This document shows, one piece after another, positions 1-5,285 of a stretch of 5,285 nucleotides of DNA (positions are counted from its first letter, which is position 1; each line of letters begins with the position of its first letter). The notes beneath the pieces were generated by a model. The model had not been told where the DNA came from and made no database searches. It was given only the letters and a program-made list of their open reading frames with translations. The DNA is from Phycisphaerales bacterium. Its GTDB lineage: Bacteria > Planctomycetota > Phycisphaerae > Sedimentisphaerales > Anaerohalosphaeraceae. Where the stretch lies: positions 1 through 5,285 of the forward strand of contig DSDR01000124.1 of NCBI GenBank assembly GCA_011048645.1, in the 5' to 3' direction. Made by a program: the position numbers and the translations under genes.

Positions 1-651
1 CTGAATGACAGCGTTCCCGTCTCGGCTGTATTGCTGACGCATACGCACAGCGACCATATCGCTTATTATCCGCTGCGGGCACTTGAACAGATGGCACTGC
101 CGATTCGGCTGCACGAAGCCAGTGTGGGCCAGTTGAAAGACAAGCATTACAGCGGTCGTCGGTTTGGCGCGCTGAAGCTGGCGCCGTTTGCCAATGACGT
201 GTTTGATGTGGGCGATTTTCTGATTCGTCCGTTCGAGGTGGCGCATCAGCCGTGGTGTGCGACGTTCGGGTTTGAAATCCTCCATCAGGACAGGAAAATC
301 GTCATTGCCACCGACTTATGCGAATGGGAGAATCTGCTCGGTCATTTTGTGGAGGCGGACTTTATTTTTGTCGAATCCAATCACGACCTGGCACTGCTTC
401 GACAAAACTTCAACCCGAACAGCCGTTACCACCTGCCCAACCTGCAGACCGCCGAGCTGCTGATGGCCGTTATCGAAGAAAGTAAAACATCGCCAAAACA
501 CGTGATGCTCGGCCATCTGAGCAGTCATCGCAATACGCCTCGACTGGCCGTGCAGGAAACGACACAGGCCTTTCAGCGGGCCGGACGCCGGATGCCGTTT
601 GCCCTGACCGCTGCCCCGCTGAAATCGCCTTCGGCAGAAGTGAGGCTTTGA
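1..651 (+). CDS. MBL-fold metallo-hydrolase, YycJ/WalJ-like (5' partial)
   Basis: The frame is open from base 1, so the true start lies left of the window. Comparison with YycJ/WalJ proteins (about 260 residues) suggests some 45-50 N-terminal residues are missing. Seen, numbered from base 1: the metal-binding HTHSDH motif at residues 14-19, a conserved His at 82, Asp105 in ATDL, the family signature ESNHD at 125-129, His144 in YHLPN, and GHLSSHRNTP from 171. The ESNHD plus GHLS pair is what places it in the YycJ/WalJ group rather than glyoxalase II or RNase Z. Members are cytoplasmic dinuclear-metal phosphodiesterases, and Bacillus YycJ is reported to be a DNA exonuclease linked to mismatch repair. 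That role is not shown here. It is divergent: the usual HD after the beta strand is HQ (82-83), and the usual GH(L/V)SN is YHLPN. The next gene starts 3 bases after the stop. Family is fairly sure, substrate unknown. Confidence 0.85.
   Translation: MNDSVPVSAVLLTHTHSDHIAYYPLRALEQMALPIRLHEASVGQLKDKHYSGRRFGALKLAPFANDVFDVGDFLIRPFEVAHQPWCATFGFEILHQDRKIVIATDLCEWENLLGHFVEADFIFVESNHDLALLRQNFNPNSRYHLPNLQTAELLMAVIEESKTSPKHVMLGHLSSHRNTPRLAVQETTQAFQRAGRRMPFALTAAPLKSPSAEVRL
641..645 (+). promoter_or_regulatory. Ribosome binding site of the YgjP-type gene
   Basis: TGAGG lies nine bases before the ATG at 655, inside the last codons of the MBL gene. It supports that ATG as the start and suggests translation coupled to the upstream gene. 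Confidence 0.5.
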
Positions 652-654
652 CAG

Positions 655-1218
655 ATGACGCCGCAGGCCGTGAACCTCGATGCCCCCATCCGCTATGTGC
701 GTTCCACACGCGCCAAACGGCTGCGAATCACGATTCGGCCGGCGCCGGAAGTTCGCGTCACCCTGCCGCATCGAGTGCCGCTGGCAGAAGCGCAGCAGTT
801 TGTTGCGGCCAAACAGGCGTGGATCAACAAACACCTGCGGCGGTTTGCTCAGCAGCAGCAACGCCAAACGCCGCCGCCGGCGCTGTCAAAGGAGGGCTTG
901 CGCAGGGCACAACACGAGCTGTTCGACCGACTCGAGGCATTTTCAAAACAGCATCGTCTGCCCTACAACCGCGCGACGTTTCGCTGTCAGAAAACCCGAT
1001 GGGGCAGTTGCTCATCGCGGAACAACATCAGTCTGAATATCAATATGGTCTTTCTGCCGCGCCGCCTTCAGGATTATCTTCTGCTGCATGAATTGGCGCA
1101 TATCCGCCACAAAAATCACAGCCGGGCCTTCTGGGTCGAGCTGAATCGTCTGTGCGGCTGCGACGCGAAGGCATTGGCGCGCGAGCTGAAAAAACACACA
1201 CTGTTTGTCATCCGGTAA
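655..1218 (+). CDS. YgjP-type (DUF45/WLM) zinc metallopeptidase
   Basis: This 187-residue protein is shorter than typical YgjP-like proteins (about 230-250 residues) but has all the core landmarks. The N-terminal part (about 12-65) carries the family's RxxRAKRLRITIRP-like beta segment and the QAWINKHL helix. RWGSC at 115-119 precedes SLNIN, and HELAH at 145-149 is the zinc site, followed by His155 in KNHSRAFW as the probable third ligand, with Glu146 as the catalytic base. There is no signal peptide or membrane segment, so it is expected to be cytoplasmic. A Q-rich, then PPP-containing linker (66-76) separates the two halves. The physiological substrate of this family is not well established. 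The ATG at 655 is chosen because it follows the MBL stop by 3 bases and has a ribosome site. The 3' end is overlapped by the convergent oxidoreductase frame as written. Confidence 0.92.
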   Translation: MTPQAVNLDAPIRYVRSTRAKRLRITIRPAPEVRVTLPHRVPLAEAQQFVAAKQAWINKHLRRFAQQQQRQTPPPALSKEGLRRAQHELFDRLEAFSKQHRLPYNRATFRCQKTRWGSCSSRNNISLNINMVFLPRRLQDYLLLHELAHIRHKNHSRAFWVELNRLCGCDAKALARELKKHTLFVIR

Positions 1219-3461
1219 CTGTGCACCGTGCCGCTGCACGACGGATCGGCCTTCTGTTTATTCAAAAAAAAAAGCCACTGACGCGCCATCTCGGCCAGAT
1301 CGTAAATATTGACATAACAATCCGGCTTGCCCGCCGGTCCGCTGATATCGCCGGGCAATACCTGTCCGGCCCGGATCAGATCGTCGCACGTGCTCACTTG
1401 TTGGCTGAATAAAACCGCATCGACCACGACATAGCCATCCGTGCCGGCGTTGGAAATGACAACCGAGCCGGCGCCCTCGGAAAAGACATAACGGCCCAGC
1501 TTGTTCCACCGGCCTCCATTGGTGCGCTGATTGACGGTATGCTGCGACTGTCCGCCGCCGTGATGGACCGACACCGGCACCTGGGTCGCGCGGTTGTCGT
1601 GTTCAGTCCAGCACAGATACACGTCATACGATCCGGACGCGGGAACATGAAGCTGAAAAACAACCGATTTTTCGCCTTTTCCGGTATTGTCGTCGTGCAG
1701 ATAATGTTCGCCGACAAAGCCGGCAACGCTGCTGCTGGCAAGCCAATCCCCGGTGACAATGACCTGAGAGGACTGCTCCGAATCGATGATCGTACCGTCC
1801 ACGTCGTCCAGATAGGTTCCCCACACCAGCCGCTGGCCGCGCTGCTCAAGTGTGCGCTGAAGCTGTTTGATATCGACCGACTGGAGGTCAACGCCACCGC
1901 TGTCGATGGCCTGTGCAATCGCCGCCGCTGAAGACTGGGCCAGAATCATAAACACCGGTTCCATCCGCACCGAGCCATAGGCGATATGCGAGGCCGACAC
2001 GCACACCGGCACCGCCAGGTTGGCACACTCGCCGCGGCGCGGCACAATCGCCCGATACGACAGCCGATAGGGCTGAATTCCGCCGATCTGCACGTCGCCT
2101 TCGTTCTTCACATAGCCCTCGGCGGTCACAAACCGCGCACAATTATGCGAATCCATCCCATACGACGCCAGCCCCACCGAATCGGATACGCGCGTCCGCC
2201 CGAAAAAGTCATGTTCGGTGATGACATAATCCGAAACCATCCGACGCGCCTCGCGAACGTACAATTGCGGGGGCCAGTGGCCGTACTCAACAAATTCATC
2301 CGCCGCCAGGCCCCAGTTTTGCAGCCGAGCCTGAATGGTCGGGGCCACCTGTCCGACGACTGGATCATTGGCGACAAACCACCAGTAGCCCTGGATATAG
2401 CCAACATGCTGCTGGTAGATTTGCTCACGGGTTTGATAACTGCCCGTCGGCCAATCATAGTTCTGCCCGATGAAATCGGTCGATATCCCGCCGTGATTGT
2501 TCGTATCGGTTTTGCCGTTTGGAATACGATCAAATTTTTGAAAAAAGTTATCGACGTCCGTCCCGAAACCGGCGGCAAAGTAACGTTCCAGCAAAATATA
2601 CCACGACCGATCATAGTTGGCCGGTTTGGGGAACGGCACACGATTGTCCGGTTGATCGGTCATACAAATCCGGAAATTATACGCCTGGATACGGTGATCG
2701 CCCTGCCCCTGAACGGGGATTTCGGTTTCGATGCCGCCCAGCAGGCCGCTGGACGGATCGCCTTCAACGATATACGGGCTGACATCGCGAAGAAACTGAT
2801 GCTTTTGGCGGACCTGCCGCCCGTTGTAGGTCTCGTCGTAAACGGAATTGCTTTCGCGTCCGGTGGTATAGGACACCCCGGCCGCAGCCATCAAATCGCC
2901 TTCATACGTGGCGTCGATGAAATACGCCGCCCGCACCGTCAACCCGTTTTCCGTCGTGAGACTCACGATGCGATTATGTTCCATCTTAACGCCGGCCGCA
3001 CGGTCCAGAAACGCCTTGTCATAGACCTCAACGCCGGCCTCGGCGACCATCTCCTCAAATACCGCCAGCGCGACCGACGGCTCAAACGTCCAGCGTATGG
3101 GCATGTCATATGTGGCGCCGACGCGTTCGTAAAATTCCCGGGCGATCCCCTGAACCGCGTCCTGAGTCCCGAAATCCGTCCAGCCCAACCCGCTTGCGGT
3201 CAGACCGCCGATCCGCACGCCGGGATGAACGATGACCGAATCGATCCCCAGCCGCTTTAATTCCAGCGCCGCTACGACGCCGGCTGAGGTGCCGCCGTAA
3301 ATACATACCTGTGTCGTAATCACCTTGTCAAGCGACTCTTCGGGCGGGAAGTAATAGCGAAGCAGCCCCTCGGCGTGAACCGATGAACCGGTCATACCTC
3401 CAATCACAACAATCGATAACAAACCCAAGACACTCTTTCGCAGCACACCCCATACGCGCAT
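1116..3461 (-). CDS. Secreted FAD-dependent oxidoreductase with golvesin-like CBM and dockerin-like C-terminus
   Basis: The protein is 781 residues as written. The start is the ATG at 3461: it has an AAAGGTG ribosome site and begins a Sec-type signal peptide (charged start, hydrophobic 11-21, likely cut after SSVHA at 30). The frame extends up to a TTG at 3509, but that would bury the signal. Residues 50-515 match FAD_oxidored (PF12831): the nucleotide loop YGGTSAG (55-61), RIGGLTASGLGWTD (83-96), FIDATYEGDL (181-190), RRMVSDYVITEHD (406-418) and the C-terminal IAYGSVRMEP block (493-502). Residues about 563-686 resemble the golvesin C-terminal/xanthan-lyase CBM-like domain. Residues 691-732 are dockerin-like (DISGPAGKPDCY). 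Relatives are often labelled xanthan lyase, but only an oxidoreductase fold is visible and the substrate is unknown. Residues after 732 follow a ten-T tract, overlap the convergent gene and resemble no domain, so the natural end may lie near 1260. Confidence 0.88.
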   Translation of the reverse strand: MRVWGVLRKSVLGLLSIVVIGGMTGSSVHAEGLLRYYFPPEESLDKVITTQVCIYGGTSAGVVAALELKRLGIDSVIVHPGVRIGGLTASGLGWTDFGTQDAVQGIAREFYERVGATYDMPIRWTFEPSVALAVFEEMVAEAGVEVYDKAFLDRAAGVKMEHNRIVSLTTENGLTVRAAYFIDATYEGDLMAAAGVSYTTGRESNSVYDETYNGRQVRQKHQFLRDVSPYIVEGDPSSGLLGGIETEIPVQGQGDHRIQAYNFRICMTDQPDNRVPFPKPANYDRSWYILLERYFAAGFGTDVDNFFQKFDRIPNGKTDTNNHGGISTDFIGQNYDWPTGSYQTREQIYQQHVGYIQGYWWFVANDPVVGQVAPTIQARLQNWGLAADEFVEYGHWPPQLYVREARRMVSDYVITEHDFFGRTRVSDSVGLASYGMDSHNCARFVTAEGYVKNEGDVQIGGIQPYRLSYRAIVPRRGECANLAVPVCVSASHIAYGSVRMEPVFMILAQSSAAAIAQAIDSGGVDLQSVDIKQLQRTLEQRGQRLVWGTYLDDVDGTIIDSEQSSQVIVTGDWLASSSVAGFVGEHYLHDDNTGKGEKSVVFQLHVPASGSYDVYLCWTEHDNRATQVPVSVHHGGGQSQHTVNQRTNGGRWNKLGRYVFSEGAGSVVISNAGTDGYVVVDAVLFSQQVSTCDDLIRAGQVLPGDISGPAGKPDCYVNIYDLAEMARQWLFFLNKQKADPSCSGTVHSYRMTNSVCFFSSRANAFASQPHRRFSSTQKARL
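1227..1240. other. Small hairpin in the convergent junction
   Basis: CGTGC (1227-1231) and GCACG (1236-1240) form a five-base-pair stem with a CGCT loop, just after the YgjP-type stop. No T-tract follows on either strand, so it is at best a weak transcript end and could be chance. It is the only structure seen between the two convergent stops if the minus-strand gene really ends near 1260. Confidence 0.2.
1264..1273. repeat. Ten-base A/T homopolymer inside the dockerin end
   Basis: There are ten A on the plus strand, read as ten T in the oxidoreductase gene just after the conserved QW of its dockerin-like helix. With nine T the protein would end WLFF-stop, and with eleven T it would end WLFFFE-stop. 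Only ten T lets the frame run 49 residues further, through the end of the YgjP-type gene. It is a site prone to assembly error or polymerase slippage. Confidence 0.9.
1266..1391 (-). other. Dockerin-like C-terminal module of the oxidoreductase
   Basis: Residues 691-732 read TCDDLI, a short spacer, then DISGPAGKPDCYVNIYD and the helix LAEMARQWLFF. This looks like one EF-hand-type dockerin half whose calcium loop carries a GPxGxP insertion. It aligns with the end of the LamG protein to the right. Cys692 and Cys715 match Cys472 and Cys503 there. The Cys after WLL (Cys520 there) is Phe here. Confidence 0.65.
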
Positions 3462-3466
3462 AAATT

Positions 3467-3473
3467 CACCTTT
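3467..3473 (-). promoter_or_regulatory. Ribosome binding site of the oxidoreductase gene
   Basis: On the minus strand AAAGGTG lies five bases before the ATG at 3461. It decides the start in favour of the methionine that opens a clean signal peptide, over the upstream in-frame TTG at 3509. Confidence 0.65.
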
Positions 3474-3557
3474 CTTGCCGTCATTTGCTTCATCGCTTCG
3501 AACCGTCAATCTACTCTTAGCCTCAGAAGCCGTAAATAAAATTTGACTGTTTTTTTT

Positions 3558-3637
3558 ACCACGAAGAACACGAAGAACACGAAGAACATCCTTTTCAACT
3601 CACTCAAATCTTCGTGTTTCTTCGTGCCTTTCGTGGT
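3558..3637. repeat. Intergenic inverted repeat built from a 9-bp unit
   Basis: The left arm (3558-3584) is three tandem 9-mers: accacgaag, then aacacgaag twice. The right arm (3610-3637) is its near reverse complement (cttcgtgtt ... ttcgtggt), with a one-base insertion and about two mismatches. The loop is 25 bases (3585-3609). It fills the centre of the gap between the two minus-strand genes. From memory, CACGAAG-type palindromes of this kind are scattered between genes in many environmental bacteria, and no function is established. It is not a classic terminator for the minus-strand gene upstream of it, because the stem is followed by eight A, not T, on that strand. Confidence 0.85.
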
Positions 3638-3639
3638 TT

Positions 3640-3653
3640 AATTATTCGTAATT
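3640..3653 (+). other. Small AT hairpin with TTCG loop
   Basis: AATTA (3640-3644) and TAATT (3649-3653) pair around TTCG on the plus strand (CGAA on the minus strand). It lies 27 bases past the LamG gene's stop and directly beside the larger palindrome. The stem is all A/T and weak, and any role in ending or protecting transcripts is speculative. Confidence 0.25.
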
Positions 3654-3679
3654 CAGTCGTTTGATTTCTTAACGATTCC

Positions 3680-5285
3680 TTAGTCCAGCGGCAGGATACA
3701 ACCTTCGCCTTCGGGATCGTTGCACAACAGCCAGTTCGACGCCATCATCGCCACATCGTAAAGATCGATATAGCAATCCGGTCTGCCTTCCGGCCCGCTG
3801 ATGTCGGCGCTGAGATAGGGATTGATATAGCGGCCGAGGTCTTCGTTATAGATCAGCAAATCCTCACAGACCGGTTCATTGACGGTAATGACAACTTCAT
3901 CAAAAATATCGCCTTCCAGCCCGGCGAGGCCGTCATTGACGGTCAGCCGTAAGGTATAGACGCCGGCCTGAGCAAAGGTGGCGGTGGTATTGACGGCCGT
4001 TTGGTCGCCGAAGCTGACAAACGCAGCCAGTTCCGGTTCGACAACCGACCACATCGCCGCAATCACATCATCGGGGTTTGGCTCAATGATATCCGCGGTC
4101 AGTTCAACGGTATCGTTAAACTGCTTGACCAGATACGTGGGAATATCGCGATCAATCTGAACGCGCGGCGGGACGTTGACTCCCTGCTGCACCAGTTCAA
4201 GAATCTGATCGGCCCCGAGGGCGGCGCTGTACAACCGCACATCGTCGGCCAACCCCGCCAGAAAATGGTTTCGGTCGCGCCGTCCGCCGATAGACAACTC
4301 GGACTCCGTACTTAACCGGATCAAATCGCGCCCCAGCTCGACGGCGGCCTCTTCGAGGCCGTCCACATAGAGCACGGCGCGGCGACCGTCAAACGTTCCG
4401 GCCAAGTGATGCCAATAACCGTCCAGAATATCGGTTGTACCGGTCAACCAGACCTGCGTGTCGTCCATCTGCAACACCAATTCCGCATACGGGCTGGTTT
4501 CCGCTTTTCGCAGAACCCAGTTAAACGGCGAAAATCGACCGACAAGCGTCCGATAGCCCCCGCTTTCCGGGTCGGGCTTGATCCATCCGGCCGCCGTCAT
4601 CTCCCACCGCAGCGACTTGGCATTCGGATCCTGCGCGGCCACATCGTTCACATCGACAAGCTGGCCTCCGAAAAATTCCAGCGCGCCGTCGCCGACCCAG
4701 CCGGCAGTCCACTGAGGCAGATTCGGATCGGTCACGCCGGCAAGAAAGCCGTCATCAGCCACCACATTGCCCGCGGCCGCATCCAGCGCATCGGCTGCGA
4801 CAGTGCCGGACAATTCTTCAAATCCCCAATGCCCCAGCAGGACATCATCGACCGCCGGGTCCTTAACGCGGATGTTGATCGTGCCTTCACCGGTCAATCC
4901 CCGCTCGTCCGTCACCGCCAGCTTGAGGACGTACTGGCCGCGACCGCCGTCAAAAATCGCCTTCGCGTTCAGATCGTTGGCCGTTTCGCCGGCGAGAGGG
5001 CTAAACGAAAGCGCCGGCCCGCTGACTTGAGACCACTGGACAATCAGCGTTTCATCGGGGGTGTCGGTATTGCTGACAACGGGCGTCAGTATCACACTGT
5101 TTTCAGGCAGCTCGACGGTGGTATTCAACCCTGCATCCACGACCGGCAAATCGGGATTTTGGGGATAAACCGCCACATTATCAATCAGAATCTGATTGGC
5201 GCCGCGACTGAGATCGAAATTAATAAACGTCGCATTTTCCTGACGTTGATAATGATTTAATCCCGTTTGATTCAGCAGCACGGTC
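3680..5285 (-). CDS. Secreted PKD-like/LamG/PKD-like protein with dockerin-like C-terminus (5' partial)
   Basis: The frame is open to the right edge, so the N-terminus and any signal peptide lie outside. About 535 codons are visible, numbered here from the codon at 5281. Residues 1-40 end in ILIDNVAVYP, the usual close of a beta-sandwich carbohydrate-binding or surface domain. Residues 47-140 look like a PKD-like (K319L-type) Ig fold (WSQVSGP, YVLKLAVTDERG). Residues 146-366 are a LamG/concanavalin-like domain (LLGHWGFEE, GYWHHLAGTFDG, AVLYVDG, LADDVRLYSAAL). Residues 371-468 are a second PKD-like domain (AGVYTLRLTVNDG). Residues 472-528 are the dockerin-like end (SADISGPEGRPDCY, then MASNWLLC). 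All four visible cysteines (472, 503, 520, 528) lie in this last part, suggesting disulfides in an oxidised compartment. No catalytic domain is visible. A binding, adhesive or scaffold role is inferred, though a catalytic domain could lie upstream. Confidence 0.88.
   Translation of the reverse strand, partial: TVLLNQTGLNHYQRQENATFINFDLSRGANQILIDNVAVYPQNPDLPVVDAGLNTTVELPENSVILTPVVSNTDTPDETLIVQWSQVSGPALSFSPLAGETANDLNAKAIFDGGRGQYVLKLAVTDERGLTGEGTINIRVKDPAVDDVLLGHWGFEELSGTVAADALDAAAGNVVADDGFLAGVTDPNLPQWTAGWVGDGALEFFGGQLVDVNDVAAQDPNAKSLRWEMTAAGWIKPDPESGGYRTLVGRFSPFNWVLRKAETSPYAELVLQMDDTQVWLTGTTDILDGYWHHLAGTFDGRRAVLYVDGLEEAAVELGRDLIRLSTESELSIGGRRDRNHFLAGLADDVRLYSAALGADQILELVQQGVNVPPRVQIDRDIPTYLVKQFNDTVELTADIIEPNPDDVIAAMWSVVEPELAAFVSFGDQTAVNTTATFAQAGVYTLRLTVNDGLAGLEGDIFDEVVITVNEPVCEDLLIYNEDLGRYINPYLSADISGPEGRPDCYIDLYDVAMMASNWLLCNDPEGEGCILPLD
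3698..3868 (-). other. Dockerin-like C-terminal module of the LamG protein
   Basis: Residues 472-528 read CEDLLIYNED, a spacer, DISGPEGRPDCYIDLYD, the helix VAMMASNWLLC and a short NDPEGEGC tail. The stop follows five residues later. It is the same module as in the neighbouring oxidoreductase and shows what a normal ending looks like: the chain stops soon after WLLC. Confidence 0.7.

Noticed and set aside
316..867. A 183-codon minus-strand open frame across the MBL and YgjP-type genes
   Set aside because: It spans two well-supported plus-strand genes, has no ribosome site that stands out, and has no recognisable motif.
1986..3260. A 424-codon open frame on the plus strand, antisense to the oxidoreductase
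   Set aside because: The opposite strand encodes a clear FAD_oxidored domain over the same bases. The plus-strand translation is rich in Arg, Ile, Pro and His with no recognisable motif, as expected of a codon-bias shadow.
3462..3509. An N-terminal extension of the oxidoreductase from a TTG at 3509
   Set aside because: It would place 16 mostly polar residues before the signal peptide. The ATG at 3461 has its own well-spaced ribosome site.
3504..3509. TTGACG on the minus strand as a -35 promoter element for the oxidoreductase
   Set aside because: No convincing -10 hexamer lies 16-18 bases downstream (the best is AAATGA), and promoter rules in this lineage are uncertain.
3550..3637. The large palindrome plus an adjacent T-run as an intrinsic terminator
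   Set aside because: The eight T lie before the stem on the plus strand and read as eight A after the stem on the minus strand, the wrong arrangement for termination of the minus-strand gene. The plus strand has no gene ending here.
3558..3637. A CRISPR array or insertion-sequence end
   Set aside because: The units are only 9 bp and contiguous with no spacers, and no transposase frame lies beside them.
4406..5260. A 284-codon open frame on the plus strand, antisense to the LamG protein
   Set aside because: The minus strand carries recognisable LamG and PKD-like modules. The plus-strand product has shadow-like composition and no domain.

Overview
The window holds four protein-coding genes in two convergent pairs. 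Two plus-strand genes (1-651 and 655-1218) sit on the left. Two minus-strand genes (1116-3461 and 3680 to beyond 5285) fill the rest. The leftmost and rightmost genes are each cut at their 5' ends by the window edges. I see no tRNA, rRNA, CRISPR array, transposase or phage gene.

The best guess for the source is an uncultured or environmental Planctomycetota bacterium, probably of the Phycisphaerae/Sedimentisphaerales type. This is an inference from memory of protein style, not a search. Both minus-strand proteins end in a dockerin-like module with a DISGPxGxPDCY loop, the LamG/PKD-like architecture is typical of that group, and FAD_oxidored/xanthan-lyase-like secreted proteins are common there.

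Left region: a metallo-beta-lactamase-fold hydrolase of the YycJ/WalJ type is followed after 3 bases by a small zinc metallopeptidase of the YgjP (DUF45/WLM) type. The two are probably co-transcribed, cytoplasmic housekeeping-type enzymes.

Middle: a large secreted protein is read leftwards. It has a Sec-type signal peptide, an FAD-dependent oxidoreductase (FAD_oxidored) domain, a golvesin/xanthan-lyase C-terminal-like carbohydrate-binding domain and a dockerin-like end. As written, its frame runs through a ten-T tract and overlaps the YgjP-type gene by 103 bp. A one-base length change in that tract would stop the protein immediately after the dockerin-like helix, so the annotated C-terminus is suspect.

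Right: a 218-bp intergenic stretch contains a 9-bp-period inverted repeat that can fold into a long hairpin. Beyond it is a second exported-type protein with PKD-like, LamG, PKD-like and dockerin-like modules in that order. The two minus-strand proteins share the same cysteine-containing C-terminal module. They are therefore probably sent to the same place (cell surface or an assembly scaffold) and act on, or bind, extracellular polysaccharide.
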